From: CADEED01 sp041395625
GTDB lineage: Bacteria; Pseudomonadota; Gammaproteobacteria; Steroidobacterales; Steroidobacteraceae
Assembly: GCA_041395625.1 (NCBI GenBank)
Contig: JAWLAE010000001.1
Span: 620,001-684,000 of the forward strand
Reading direction: 5' to 3'
DNA length: 64,000 bases
The position numbers were made by a program, and so were the translations under genes. Each line of letters starts with the position of its first letter. Position 1 is the stretch's first letter. The notes under the pieces were generated by a model. That model worked only from the letters and a program-made list of their open reading frames with translations. It searched no databases and was not told where the DNA came from. Of this stretch, positions 1 through 7,086 are shown piece by piece.

Positions 1-533
1 GTATGTGCGTGACCAATGAGCAGGCGTTGGCCGAGAAGATAGCGCGCCTGCGTGTGCATGGCATGGAGCCCAAGTACTACCATCAGGAGATCGGCGGCAA
101 TTTCCGCATCGACGAGATCCAGGCCGCGGTCCTGGCCATCAAACTGCAGCATCTCGACGATTGGACGGCAGCGCGCCAACGCAACGCGCGTTTCTACGAT
201 GCGGCTTTTCAGCGTGCTGGACTCGTTGGCAAGATCGAGACGCCGGCACCCGTCAAGCAAGGTGCGCGGCACATCTATAATCAATACTGTATTCGTACAC
301 CCCGTCGCGATGAGTTGCGTCAGTTCCTGGGGTCGAAGGAGATTGGCTCGGAGGTCTACTATCCTGTGCCGCTGCACATGCAGGAGTGCTTCAAGTACCT
401 GGGGCATGCGCCGGAGGATTTCCCGGAGTCTTTGCGGGCGTCGCGCGAGACACTGGCATTGCCGATCTTTCCTGAGCTGACAGAAGATCAGTTGCAGTAC
501 GTGGTCGATTCGATCGCCGCATTTCACTCGTAG
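1..533 (+). CDS. DegT/DnrJ/EryC1/StrS sugar aminotransferase, 5'-truncated by window edge
   Basis: Only the C-terminal part (about 176 residues) of a PLP-dependent nucleotide-sugar aminotransferase is present; the family is usually 360-390 residues, so the PLP lysine lies upstream of the window. Recognisable elements are the stretch RLRVHGMEPKYYHQEIGGNF followed by RIDEIQAAVL, and the C-terminal IGSEVYYPVPLHMQ and LALPIFPELT segments. By family it would transfer an amino group from glutamate to a keto sugar nucleotide such as a UDP-3-keto or 4-keto hexose. The exact sugar is unknown. It reads into pgi with a 13-base gap, so it is probably part of the surface-polysaccharide locus. The first in-frame ATG visible is at base 3, but that is not the true start. 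Confidence 0.9.
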   Translation, partial: MCVTNEQALAEKIARLRVHGMEPKYYHQEIGGNFRIDEIQAAVLAIKLQHLDDWTAARQRNARFYDAAFQRAGLVGKIETPAPVKQGARHIYNQYCIRTPRRDELRQFLGSKEIGSEVYYPVPLHMQECFKYLGHAPEDFPESLRASRETLALPIFPELTEDQLQYVVDSIAAFHS

Positions 534-546
534 ACGAGGTTTAAGG

Positions 547-2196
547 ATGAAAAAGGGCGCCGACACGCAGGCCTGGCGATCGTTAGCAGCGCGCGCTGAG
601 GAAACTCGCCGCGTGACCTTGCGCGGGCTGTTCGATGCCGATCAGGATCGGGCACGGCGTTTCGCAGTATCGGCCGTCGGCCTGTACGCCGACTTCTCCC
701 GGCAGCGCGTCGACCGCGACGCGTTGGGGCTGCTGGCAGCACTCGCGGACGACGTCGATCTGCGCGGCCGTATCGATGCGATGTGGCGGGGCGACGCGAT
801 CAACGTTACCGAGAACCGAGCGGTGTTGCACACCGCGTTGCGGGTTGCACCCGGTGCGACGGCCGGACCCGGGGGGGCCGCGGTCGTTGAAGAAGTGCTC
901 GCCGAGCGCGAGCGCATGCTGCGGTTCGCCGCGCAGGTACGGGACGGGACGGTGCGCGGCAGTAGTGGCGAGCCCATCGATTTGGTCGTCAATATCGGTA
1001 TTGGCGGATCCGATCTCGGGCCGGTGATGGCGGTCAATGCGCTGCAACCCTATGTGCGAGGGGGCCCGCGCGTGGCGTTCGTGTCGAACGTCGACGGCAC
1101 GGACCTTGCCGAAGTACTGCAGTCGGCGAACGCTGCACGCACGCTCTTCATCATCGCGTCCAAGTCGTTCGTGACGCAAGAAACTTTCGCCAACGCCAGC
1201 AGTGCACGCGCGTGGCTCGCAAACAAGCTGGGCGAGGCAGCTGTCCCGGCTCATTTTGCGGCTGTATCGACCAACGCCAAGGCCATGGATGCGTTCGGCG
1301 TGCATCCTGACTACCGATTCAAGATGTGGGACTGGGTGGGTGGTCGGTATTCGCTCTGGTCGTCGATCGGCGTGTCGCTCGCCATTGCGATCGGCGCCGA
1401 TGCATTTCGTCAGTTCCTGGCGGGCGGCGCAGCGCTGGATGAGCATTTCCGCTCCGCGCCCTGGCGCGAGAATCTCCCCGTGCTGCTGGCACTGTTCGGT
1501 GTCTGGAACATCAATTTTCTCGGGCTGCCGACGCACGCAGTCTTGCCGTACGACGGTCGGCTGCGGCGCTTCCCGGCGTATCTGCAGCAGCTCGACATGG
1601 AGAGCAACGGCAAGCATGTCGCGATGGACGGCGCGCCGCTCGCCGTCGAGACGGCACCGATCGTGTGGGGCGAGCCTGGCAGCAATGCCCAGCACTCGTT
1701 CTTTCAGTTGTTACACCAGGGCACCGCGCGCGCGGCGCTTGACTTCCTGCTGCCGGCGCGCTCGTCTGCGGGCAATCCCGCGCAGGCGGAGCTCGCGATC
1801 GGCAACTGCCTGGCGCAGGCCGAGGCCTTCGCGCTGGGCTACAGCGAACAACAGGCGATCGAGGAACTAAGAGCGCGTGGCACGCCGCCCGAGCGCGTCG
1901 CGATGCTCGCCAAGCACAAAGTCCATGCCGGCAATCGTCCATCCACGATCGTGCTGTTTCCAGAACTCGACCCGCCGACGCTCGGCAAGCTGGTGGCGCT
2001 CTATGAGCACAAGGTGTTCGCGCAGAGCGTGATCTGGGGCAACAATGCCTTCGACCAATGGGGCGTGGAGCTGGGCAAGAAGATGTGCGAGGGTGTGTTG
2101 CCGATGGTGCGCGACCCCAAGGCGCATCCGCCCAGTCGCTCGCTCGCGCCGTTGCTGGAGCAGGCGGCGGTGTGGCGCAGGTCAAAACCCGACTAG
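547..2196 (+). CDS. pgi: Glucose-6-phosphate isomerase
   Basis: A 549-residue protein, the same length as the Escherichia coli enzyme, interconverting glucose-6-phosphate and fructose-6-phosphate in the cytoplasm. The sequence has the family signatures: the NIGIGGSDLGP sugar-phosphate loop near residue 145, the THAVLPYDGRLRRFPAYLQQ block, the GSNAQHSFFQLLHQGT block and the C-terminal VIWGNNAFDQWGVELGK motif. A GAGG about 7 bases before the ATG supports the start. Its place between a sugar aminotransferase and polysaccharide genes fits a role in feeding fructose-6-phosphate to the ManC/ManB GDP-mannose branch encoded 29 kb downstream, besides central metabolism. Confidence 0.97.
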   Translation: MKKGADTQAWRSLAARAEETRRVTLRGLFDADQDRARRFAVSAVGLYADFSRQRVDRDALGLLAALADDVDLRGRIDAMWRGDAINVTENRAVLHTALRVAPGATAGPGGAAVVEEVLAERERMLRFAAQVRDGTVRGSSGEPIDLVVNIGIGGSDLGPVMAVNALQPYVRGGPRVAFVSNVDGTDLAEVLQSANAARTLFIIASKSFVTQETFANASSARAWLANKLGEAAVPAHFAAVSTNAKAMDAFGVHPDYRFKMWDWVGGRYSLWSSIGVSLAIAIGADAFRQFLAGGAALDEHFRSAPWRENLPVLLALFGVWNINFLGLPTHAVLPYDGRLRRFPAYLQQLDMESNGKHVAMDGAPLAVETAPIVWGEPGSNAQHSFFQLLHQGTARAALDFLLPARSSAGNPAQAELAIGNCLAQAEAFALGYSEQQAIEELRARGTPPERVAMLAKHKVHAGNRPSTIVLFPELDPPTLGKLVALYEHKVFAQSVIWGNNAFDQWGVELGKKMCEGVLPMVRDPKAHPPSRSLAPLLEQAAVWRRSKPD

Positions 2197-2207
2197 GCGG
2201 CGTCCGG

Positions 2208-2405
2208 ATGCCCCCGAAGATACGCGCCCTGATTGCTGACTTGGAACGCGCGGGTTTCAAGGATCGGGGCGGCAAGGGTAGTCACCGTAATTTCGTGCAT
2301 CCGCGTCTCTCGAAACCTGTAACGATTTCCGGCAAACTTGGGCAAGATGCGAAGCATTACCAGATGAGAGCCGTTGAGCGAGCTCTCTCGGAGCTTGAGA
2401 AATGA
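2208..2405 (+). CDS. hicA: HicA-type toxin (mRNA interferase)
   Basis: A 65-residue protein with the compact HicA double-stranded-RNA-binding-like fold. It begins MPPKIRALIADLERAGF and carries the conserved catalytic-His element GKGSHRNFVHP, followed by a TISGKLGQ strand and a C-terminal helix. HicA toxins cleave mRNA and are blocked by HicB. The reading frame is open back into pgi (base 2058), but the ATG at 2208 gives the normal family length and N-terminus. It starts 11 bases after the pgi stop and overlaps hicB by 4 bases (ATGA). No separate promoter is obvious in the short gap, so it may be transcribed with pgi. Confidence 0.9.
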   Translation: MPPKIRALIADLERAGFKDRGGKGSHRNFVHPRLSKPVTISGKLGQDAKHYQMRAVERALSELEK

Positions 2406-2641
2406 AAGCGAGTGCCAGATACGCCAAGATAGTCGAGTGGTCCGAGGAAGATCAGTGCTATGTCGGTAGCGCTCCTGGCCTGATTCTGGGTGGTTGCCAT
2501 GGCGACGACGAGCAGGCGGTATTCGAGGAGCTTTGCGGGATCGTCGAGGAAGCGATCGAGCTTTATCAGCGCGATGGCAAGCCGCTTCCACCCTCCACAT
2601 CCGGCCGCGATTTTGCCAACCGGATGCAAAACGTCGCTTGA
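2402..2641 (+). CDS. hicB: HicB-type antitoxin
   Basis: A 79-residue antitoxin with the partial-RNase-H-like HicB fold: the YAKIVEWSEEDQCYVGSAPG strand pair, a GGCHGDDEQAVFEELCGIVEEAIE helix region, then GKPLPPSTSG. It ends shortly afterwards, so it has no obvious C-terminal HTH or RHH DNA-binding domain. Short HicB proteins of this type exist, and autoregulation may then be indirect. It is translationally coupled to hicA (ATGA at 2402-2405). Antitoxin function is inferred from family and gene order. Confidence 0.88.
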   Translation: MKASARYAKIVEWSEEDQCYVGSAPGLILGGCHGDDEQAVFEELCGIVEEAIELYQRDGKPLPPSTSGRDFANRMQNVA

Positions 2642-2673
2642 CAGGGCGACGCTGGCCGCTCATTCCAGGCACG

Positions 2674-3519
2674 GTGCATGACGCGGGCGGCGAGCGATCC
2701 TCGCCCGATTTGCCTGTTATCAACATGTTCTGGTTCGGCGCGCCGCTGTCGCGGGTCGAGACCTTGTCGATCGCGTCGTTCCTGGCGCACGGCCACCCCG
2801 TCGATCTGTACGTGTACGACGACATCGGCGCAGTGCCCGCCGGCGCGACGCTGCGGGATGCCGCCAGGATTCTGCCGCAGGCCTTGCTGTTTCGTCATCG
2901 GCGCACGGGGTCCGTGGCGCATTTCGCCGACTGGTTTCGCTACAAGGTCTTGTTCGAGGTCGGGGGTATCTGGGCCGATACCGATGTGATCTGCCTGCAG
3001 CCGCTCGTCTACGACGACCCCGTGGTGTTCGCCTGGGAGACTGAGCAGTACCTCAATTCCGCCGTACTCGGCTTGCCGGCTGGCCATCCGTTGGCTGCCT
3101 GGCTGGCGGCGAGCTGTGAGCAGCCTAACAAGTTACTGCCCTACGACAGTTGGCGCATGCGTCTGCGCAAGGTGAAGCGGCGCTATCTGCAAGGCGACCG
3201 ACGTGATCGTACACGCTGGGGCGAGACTGGACCCAAGGGTCTGACACACGCCGCGCGGCACTTCGGGCTGCTCGCGCGTGCGCTGCCGAGCTGGCATTTC
3301 TATCCGGTCGCGGCGGAGCAATGGCGCACACTGTTCGAGGCGCCACGGGCGGACGCGCCGCTCGACTTCGGCGCCAGCCGCGCCGTGCATGTCTGGAACA
3401 ACATGATGCACACGCAGGCCGGGTTCGATAAGAATGCTCGCTTTGCGGACGACTCGTCGTTCGAGCGGCTCTGGCAACGCTATCTTGGCACGGGGACCAG
3501 CAGCCGGCCGCGGCTTTAG
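2674..3519 (+). CDS. DXD glycosyltransferase, capsular polysaccharide synthesis type
   Basis: A protein of about 281 residues from the GTG at 2674. It starts VHDAGGERSS, then INMFWFGAPLSRVETLSIAS and FLAHGHPVDLYVYDD, typical of GT32-like enzymes of capsule loci. The DXD metal and sugar-nucleotide site is in GGIWADTDVICLQPL, and a late VHVWNNMMH segment matches the usual C-terminal part. The frame is open upstream into hicB, but an N-terminus there would be translated out of hicB; the ATG at 2725 is the other reasonable start. It probably adds a hexose in the cytoplasm to the lipid-linked repeat unit. Its stop overlaps the stop of the convergent Wzi-like gene (TAG 3517-3519 over reverse TAA 3516-3518). 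Confidence 0.8.
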   Translation: MHDAGGERSSPDLPVINMFWFGAPLSRVETLSIASFLAHGHPVDLYVYDDIGAVPAGATLRDAARILPQALLFRHRRTGSVAHFADWFRYKVLFEVGGIWADTDVICLQPLVYDDPVVFAWETEQYLNSAVLGLPAGHPLAAWLAASCEQPNKLLPYDSWRMRLRKVKRRYLQGDRRDRTRWGETGPKGLTHAARHFGLLARALPSWHFYPVAAEQWRTLFEAPRADAPLDFGASRAVHVWNNMMHTQAGFDKNARFADDSSFERLWQRYLGTGTSSRPRL

Positions 3520-5498
3520 AAGCGCCGCGTCAAGGTGAACGTGGCGCCCGCCATGTCAAAAAAGGCATCTTGGCGTTCGAACTGGCCGACCTCATCCGCG
3601 AGAACCCGATCCCGCGCTACTTTCAATACATACTTGAGATCGATGCCCGCCGACCAGCCCGGCAAGACATTCCGCCACTCAGCGCCGGCGCCGAAGTAGG
3701 TGCCGTAGGCGGGTGTCGCCACGTCGTACCGCGCGGCGCCGATGAAGCCGCTGACTGCGAGCTTGTCCGTCCAGCGATACCGATAGTCGAGCGCGCGGAC
3801 GCCGATCAGGCTGCGGCCGTCGACGTCATCGAACTCGATACGCGCGCCGACGTCGCCGCGCGCACCCGCTGCGCGACGTACGCCGAGCGCGACATGCGGG
3901 CTCGCGCGAGTGCTGGTCGTGCTCACCTGGCCTTCGTCCAGATCCACTCGCAGCCGCATCGCGGCAGCGCCGGCAACGACGAACCACTCAGCGTCCTGTT
4001 CGACCAGCGACTCGCCGGTATCCTCCAGCCAGCCCGCGATGCCGCGTTCATCGCCGCTATAGCGGAAGAAAGCCGCGACCCGTGACCAGGATTCGCCATA
4101 GACATCCCGTCCGCCCTGTAGCTCTGCACCGAGCCGCCAGTCGGCCACGCGGCGCGAGTAGGCGAGCGTCAGTTCGTGGCTGCGTTGGTAGTCGAAGCCG
4201 CTGTAGCGTTCGTTCTGCAACGTTCGATAGCGGAATTCCACAGCACCACCGGCGCGCGGTTGCCAGCCGAGGCGCAGCATCTGGCTCTGGCCACCCACAG
4301 CGTCGCCTGTCAGTCGCCGGTCTACCAACCAGTGGCCGAGGCCGCGATTCTCGTTGGTCAATCCATCGCCATAAACACTGTTAACGTACCAACCGTTCTG
4401 CCATTCCGACAGTTCGAGCGTGAGATCGAGTCCAGCCGGCAGGCGCGGAAAATCCAGCCCCACTGACAATGCGGAGTTGCCGAGCAGATAATTGCGGCCG
4501 CTGGACGTGTCTTCGCCGGCATACTCGAAGTAGACCGCAAAGGGTGTCTTGCCGGGATAGATCAGTCGGCTGGTGAAAGCGCCGAGTTGATTGCCGAACT
4601 GCTGGTCCGAACTCAGGCTGCCGCTGGTGTTGTCGAAGCTCGATGGATTGAAATAAGCGTTCCAGAAATCGCTCAGCGAGCGGCCGCCGCGTTCGCCGCC
4701 GCCGAACTGGATCAGTCGATTGGCGCCCAGGCTGAAACCCGCGGTGGGTTCGATCGAGATGTGCGTGCCGGCGAGCGCCGGCCGACCGGTCGTAGTGCCG
4801 CCCTCGAAGGCTATCCGCGACGAGCGCGACAGCTCGCTCAGAAAGAAATCGTAGCGCAGTCCGAGCCGTGTGAGTGGCCGGTAGTTCGACAATGACACCG
4901 ATGGCAACGTCGGCGCGTGACTGCCGATGAGCATGGCGCTGTCGGTGAACGGCGAGTAGTGGTGATCGCGGTAGCCGATATCGAGCTGCGCCACGTCCCA
5001 GCCGAGGCTCAGGAGCGAGCCCGTCGGCGTGCTTTTGCCGTCGAAGGCGACGCCCCCGACCGACACGAGCAGATGATCGAACGGCTGCCAGTGAGCGAGC
5101 GCACTGACGCTCCAGGCGCTGGTACTGGGCAGGCCATGACGATTGGCAAGAATGAGCTCATCACCCGTGTCCGTCGCCGCTTCGACGCTGAAATGGTCGA
5201 CCGCGAGTCCGGGGACGAAGCGTGCCAGATAGCGCGCGACCCGCTCGCACAGCGGGCGGTCGCGCAGGCAGGCCGCGGGCAAGGCATCGCGCGCCGTCGC
5301 CGTCGCGATCGGTCGCGCAAGCACGGGTTTGTCGGCCAACAACAGGAGCCGCTCCACCTGCCGCTGCATCTCAGGTTCGAGATCGAGAGGCATGTAGGGT
5401 GTGACGCCGCGTGCCATCGAAACGCTGCTTGCGACGACGCCGAGCATGGCGACTGCAGCGGCGACGCCGAGATGGATCGATCGAACGGTGGACGTCAT
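3516..5498 (-). CDS. Wzi-like capsule-assembly outer-membrane beta-barrel protein (long)
   Basis: About 660 residues from the ATG at 5498. A signal peptide is visible (basic MTSTVRSIHLG, hydrophobic AAAVAMLGVVASSV, then SMARG), followed by a helical segment (LEPEMQRQVERLLLLADKPV) and then alternating, aromatic-rich beta strands ending in FTLTRRF, a terminal-Phe barrel signature. The N-terminal helical part and the YRDHHYSPFTDSAMLIG element match the Wzi family, whose E. coli member binds exported capsule at the outer membrane. It is clearly longer than classical Wzi (about 450-480 residues). Upstream in-frame codons exist to 5528, but the signal peptide fits 5498. It diverges from a second Wzi-like gene. 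Confidence 0.8.
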   Translation of the reverse strand: MTSTVRSIHLGVAAAVAMLGVVASSVSMARGVTPYMPLDLEPEMQRQVERLLLLADKPVLARPIATATARDALPAACLRDRPLCERVARYLARFVPGLAVDHFSVEAATDTGDELILANRHGLPSTSAWSVSALAHWQPFDHLLVSVGGVAFDGKSTPTGSLLSLGWDVAQLDIGYRDHHYSPFTDSAMLIGSHAPTLPSVSLSNYRPLTRLGLRYDFFLSELSRSSRIAFEGGTTTGRPALAGTHISIEPTAGFSLGANRLIQFGGGERGGRSLSDFWNAYFNPSSFDNTSGSLSSDQQFGNQLGAFTSRLIYPGKTPFAVYFEYAGEDTSSGRNYLLGNSALSVGLDFPRLPAGLDLTLELSEWQNGWYVNSVYGDGLTNENRGLGHWLVDRRLTGDAVGGQSQMLRLGWQPRAGGAVEFRYRTLQNERYSGFDYQRSHELTLAYSRRVADWRLGAELQGGRDVYGESWSRVAAFFRYSGDERGIAGWLEDTGESLVEQDAEWFVVAGAAAMRLRVDLDEGQVSTTSTRASPHVALGVRRAAGARGDVGARIEFDDVDGRSLIGVRALDYRYRWTDKLAVSGFIGAARYDVATPAYGTYFGAGAEWRNVLPGWSAGIDLKYVLKVARDRVLADEVGQFERQDAFFDMAGATFTLTRRF

Positions 5499-5583
5499 GC
5501 GGTCGCAGTTTAATGCCTGCCAGCACATTGCAGTGCATTACCTGTGCCACGTATCATGCGCGCAGCTTACGTGGGGTACTCTA

Positions 5584-7086
5584 TTGACTGAGTTCGCGTC
5601 GCATCGCGCCGACAGGCGTCGCCATGCTGCTGCTCTCGTGATCGTCGCGTTTCTCGGTGCGACGATGGCCCTGTCGTCGAAGGTTCTTGCCGATCCGTGG
5701 CTTGCTCCTGGGGACCTGGCGCTACGTCACGACATACAACTGCTGGCGGATGCGGGCATCTTGCGCGGCCCCGTGACCACCTGGCCGTTGTCGTGGCCCG
5801 ATGTTGCCCGCGATGTATTGGGCGCCCGAGAACTCGCGCCGCGGGATCCCGGGCTGGCGGCCGCGTTGTCGCGTGTTCAGCGTCGCGCCCAAGCCGCAGC
5901 CGCGTTGGGTAGCGAGGGAATCGACTACGACGTGCGGCTCGCGAGTGACCCGATCGGCTTGCGGCATTTTGCGGATACGCCGCGCGAAGACGCAGAGCTG
6001 GGACTGCGCATCAGCTGGTTAGGTAGCCGACTGGCTGCCAACGTGCAGTTGGCGATCGTGGCTGATCCGGCCGATGACCAGGAGTTCCGTTACGACGGCT
6101 CTTATCTCGGCGTCAATATCGGCAATTTCATGGTCTCCGCAGGCGCGATGGAGCGCTGGTGGGGCCCAGGGTACGAAGGCAGTTTGATCCTGTCTAACAA
6201 TGCCCGCCCGATCCCGAGCATTACTCTCGAGCGCAATTACACCGATCCTTTCAAGTACCGATGGCTGTCATGGATTGGTCCGTGGCGGGCCAGCATCGCG
6301 TTGGGGCGTGCCGAGGGCTCGGACGTGGCGCTGCCGAATACGCGTTTCTTCGCAGCACGCGTGAACTTCCGACCGCGACCTTGGCTCGAACTGGCACTCA
6401 CTCGCACGGCACAATGGTGCGGCGATGGCAGGCCCTGCAGTCTCGGCACATTCGGCGATCTGTTGATTGGCCGTGACAATCGCAGCGACTCACTGACCGT
6501 CAATCAGGAGCCGGGCAATCAGATGGCAGGTTATGATGTGCGATTGCGATCGCCCTGGCGCGCTCTCCCAATGGCGGTGTACGGCCAGTTCATCGGTGAG
6601 GACGAAGCTGGTGGACTGCCGAGCAAGTTCCTGGGGCTGGTCGGTGCCGAGTGGTGGGGAGCAGAGGATTGGGGGTCGTACCGAGTGCATGCCGAAGTGG
6701 CCGATACTGCCTGTGAGTTTTCGCGCGCCGACCCGCAATTCGATTGTGCTTATCGGAATGGACTCTATCCCCAAGGCTACACCTACCGTGGACGCGTCAT
6801 TGGGCACAGCATGGATCAGGACTCCAGAATGTATTCGTTAGGTGCGACTTTGATTCGTCCGGGCGGTGATGCCGTGAATGCGCTCCTGCGTGAGACCAAC
6901 CTGAACCGTGATGGTGGCGGCAATTTCGTCGCTGCAGTACCGGCGACCATCAGGAACATCGAATTGCAATACTCCCGCGCGTTGTGGACCGGACAAATCC
7001 AGCTGGGCGTGGGATACGACGACGCCAGTAACGACGTCGTCTCGTCCGGCGCGCGCGGCTTCGTTAGCTGGAGACAGCCGCTGTGA
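5584..7086 (+). CDS. Wzi-like capsule-assembly outer-membrane protein
   Basis: About 500 residues from the TTG at 5584, chosen because GGGG lies 7 bases upstream and translation then starts a good signal peptide (basic SHRADRRRH, hydrophobic AAALVIVAFLGATMAL, cleavage near KVLA/DPW). The frame is open upstream to 5401, but that would overlap the divergent gene. Family marks include DPWLAPGDLALRHDIQLLAD, the AMERWWGPGYEGSLILSNNA block and PIPSITLERN, which are strongly conserved in the Wzi/CapsAssemb family. It likely helps secreted polysaccharide attach at the outer membrane. Its stop overlaps the next gene's start (TGATG), so it is coupled to the exporter. Confidence 0.88.
   Translation: MTEFASHRADRRRHAAALVIVAFLGATMALSSKVLADPWLAPGDLALRHDIQLLADAGILRGPVTTWPLSWPDVARDVLGARELAPRDPGLAAALSRVQRRAQAAAALGSEGIDYDVRLASDPIGLRHFADTPREDAELGLRISWLGSRLAANVQLAIVADPADDQEFRYDGSYLGVNIGNFMVSAGAMERWWGPGYEGSLILSNNARPIPSITLERNYTDPFKYRWLSWIGPWRASIALGRAEGSDVALPNTRFFAARVNFRPRPWLELALTRTAQWCGDGRPCSLGTFGDLLIGRDNRSDSLTVNQEPGNQMAGYDVRLRSPWRALPMAVYGQFIGEDEAGGLPSKFLGLVGAEWWGAEDWGSYRVHAEVADTACEFSRADPQFDCAYRNGLYPQGYTYRGRVIGHSMDQDSRMYSLGATLIRPGGDAVNALLRETNLNRDGGGNFVAAVPATIRNIELQYSRALWTGQIQLGVGYDDASNDVVSSGARGFVSWRQPL

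Noticed and set aside
2058..2207. Upstream extension of the HicA frame
   Set aside because: The added 50 residues are translated from pgi in another frame, and HicA proteins normally start where the ATG at 2208 begins.
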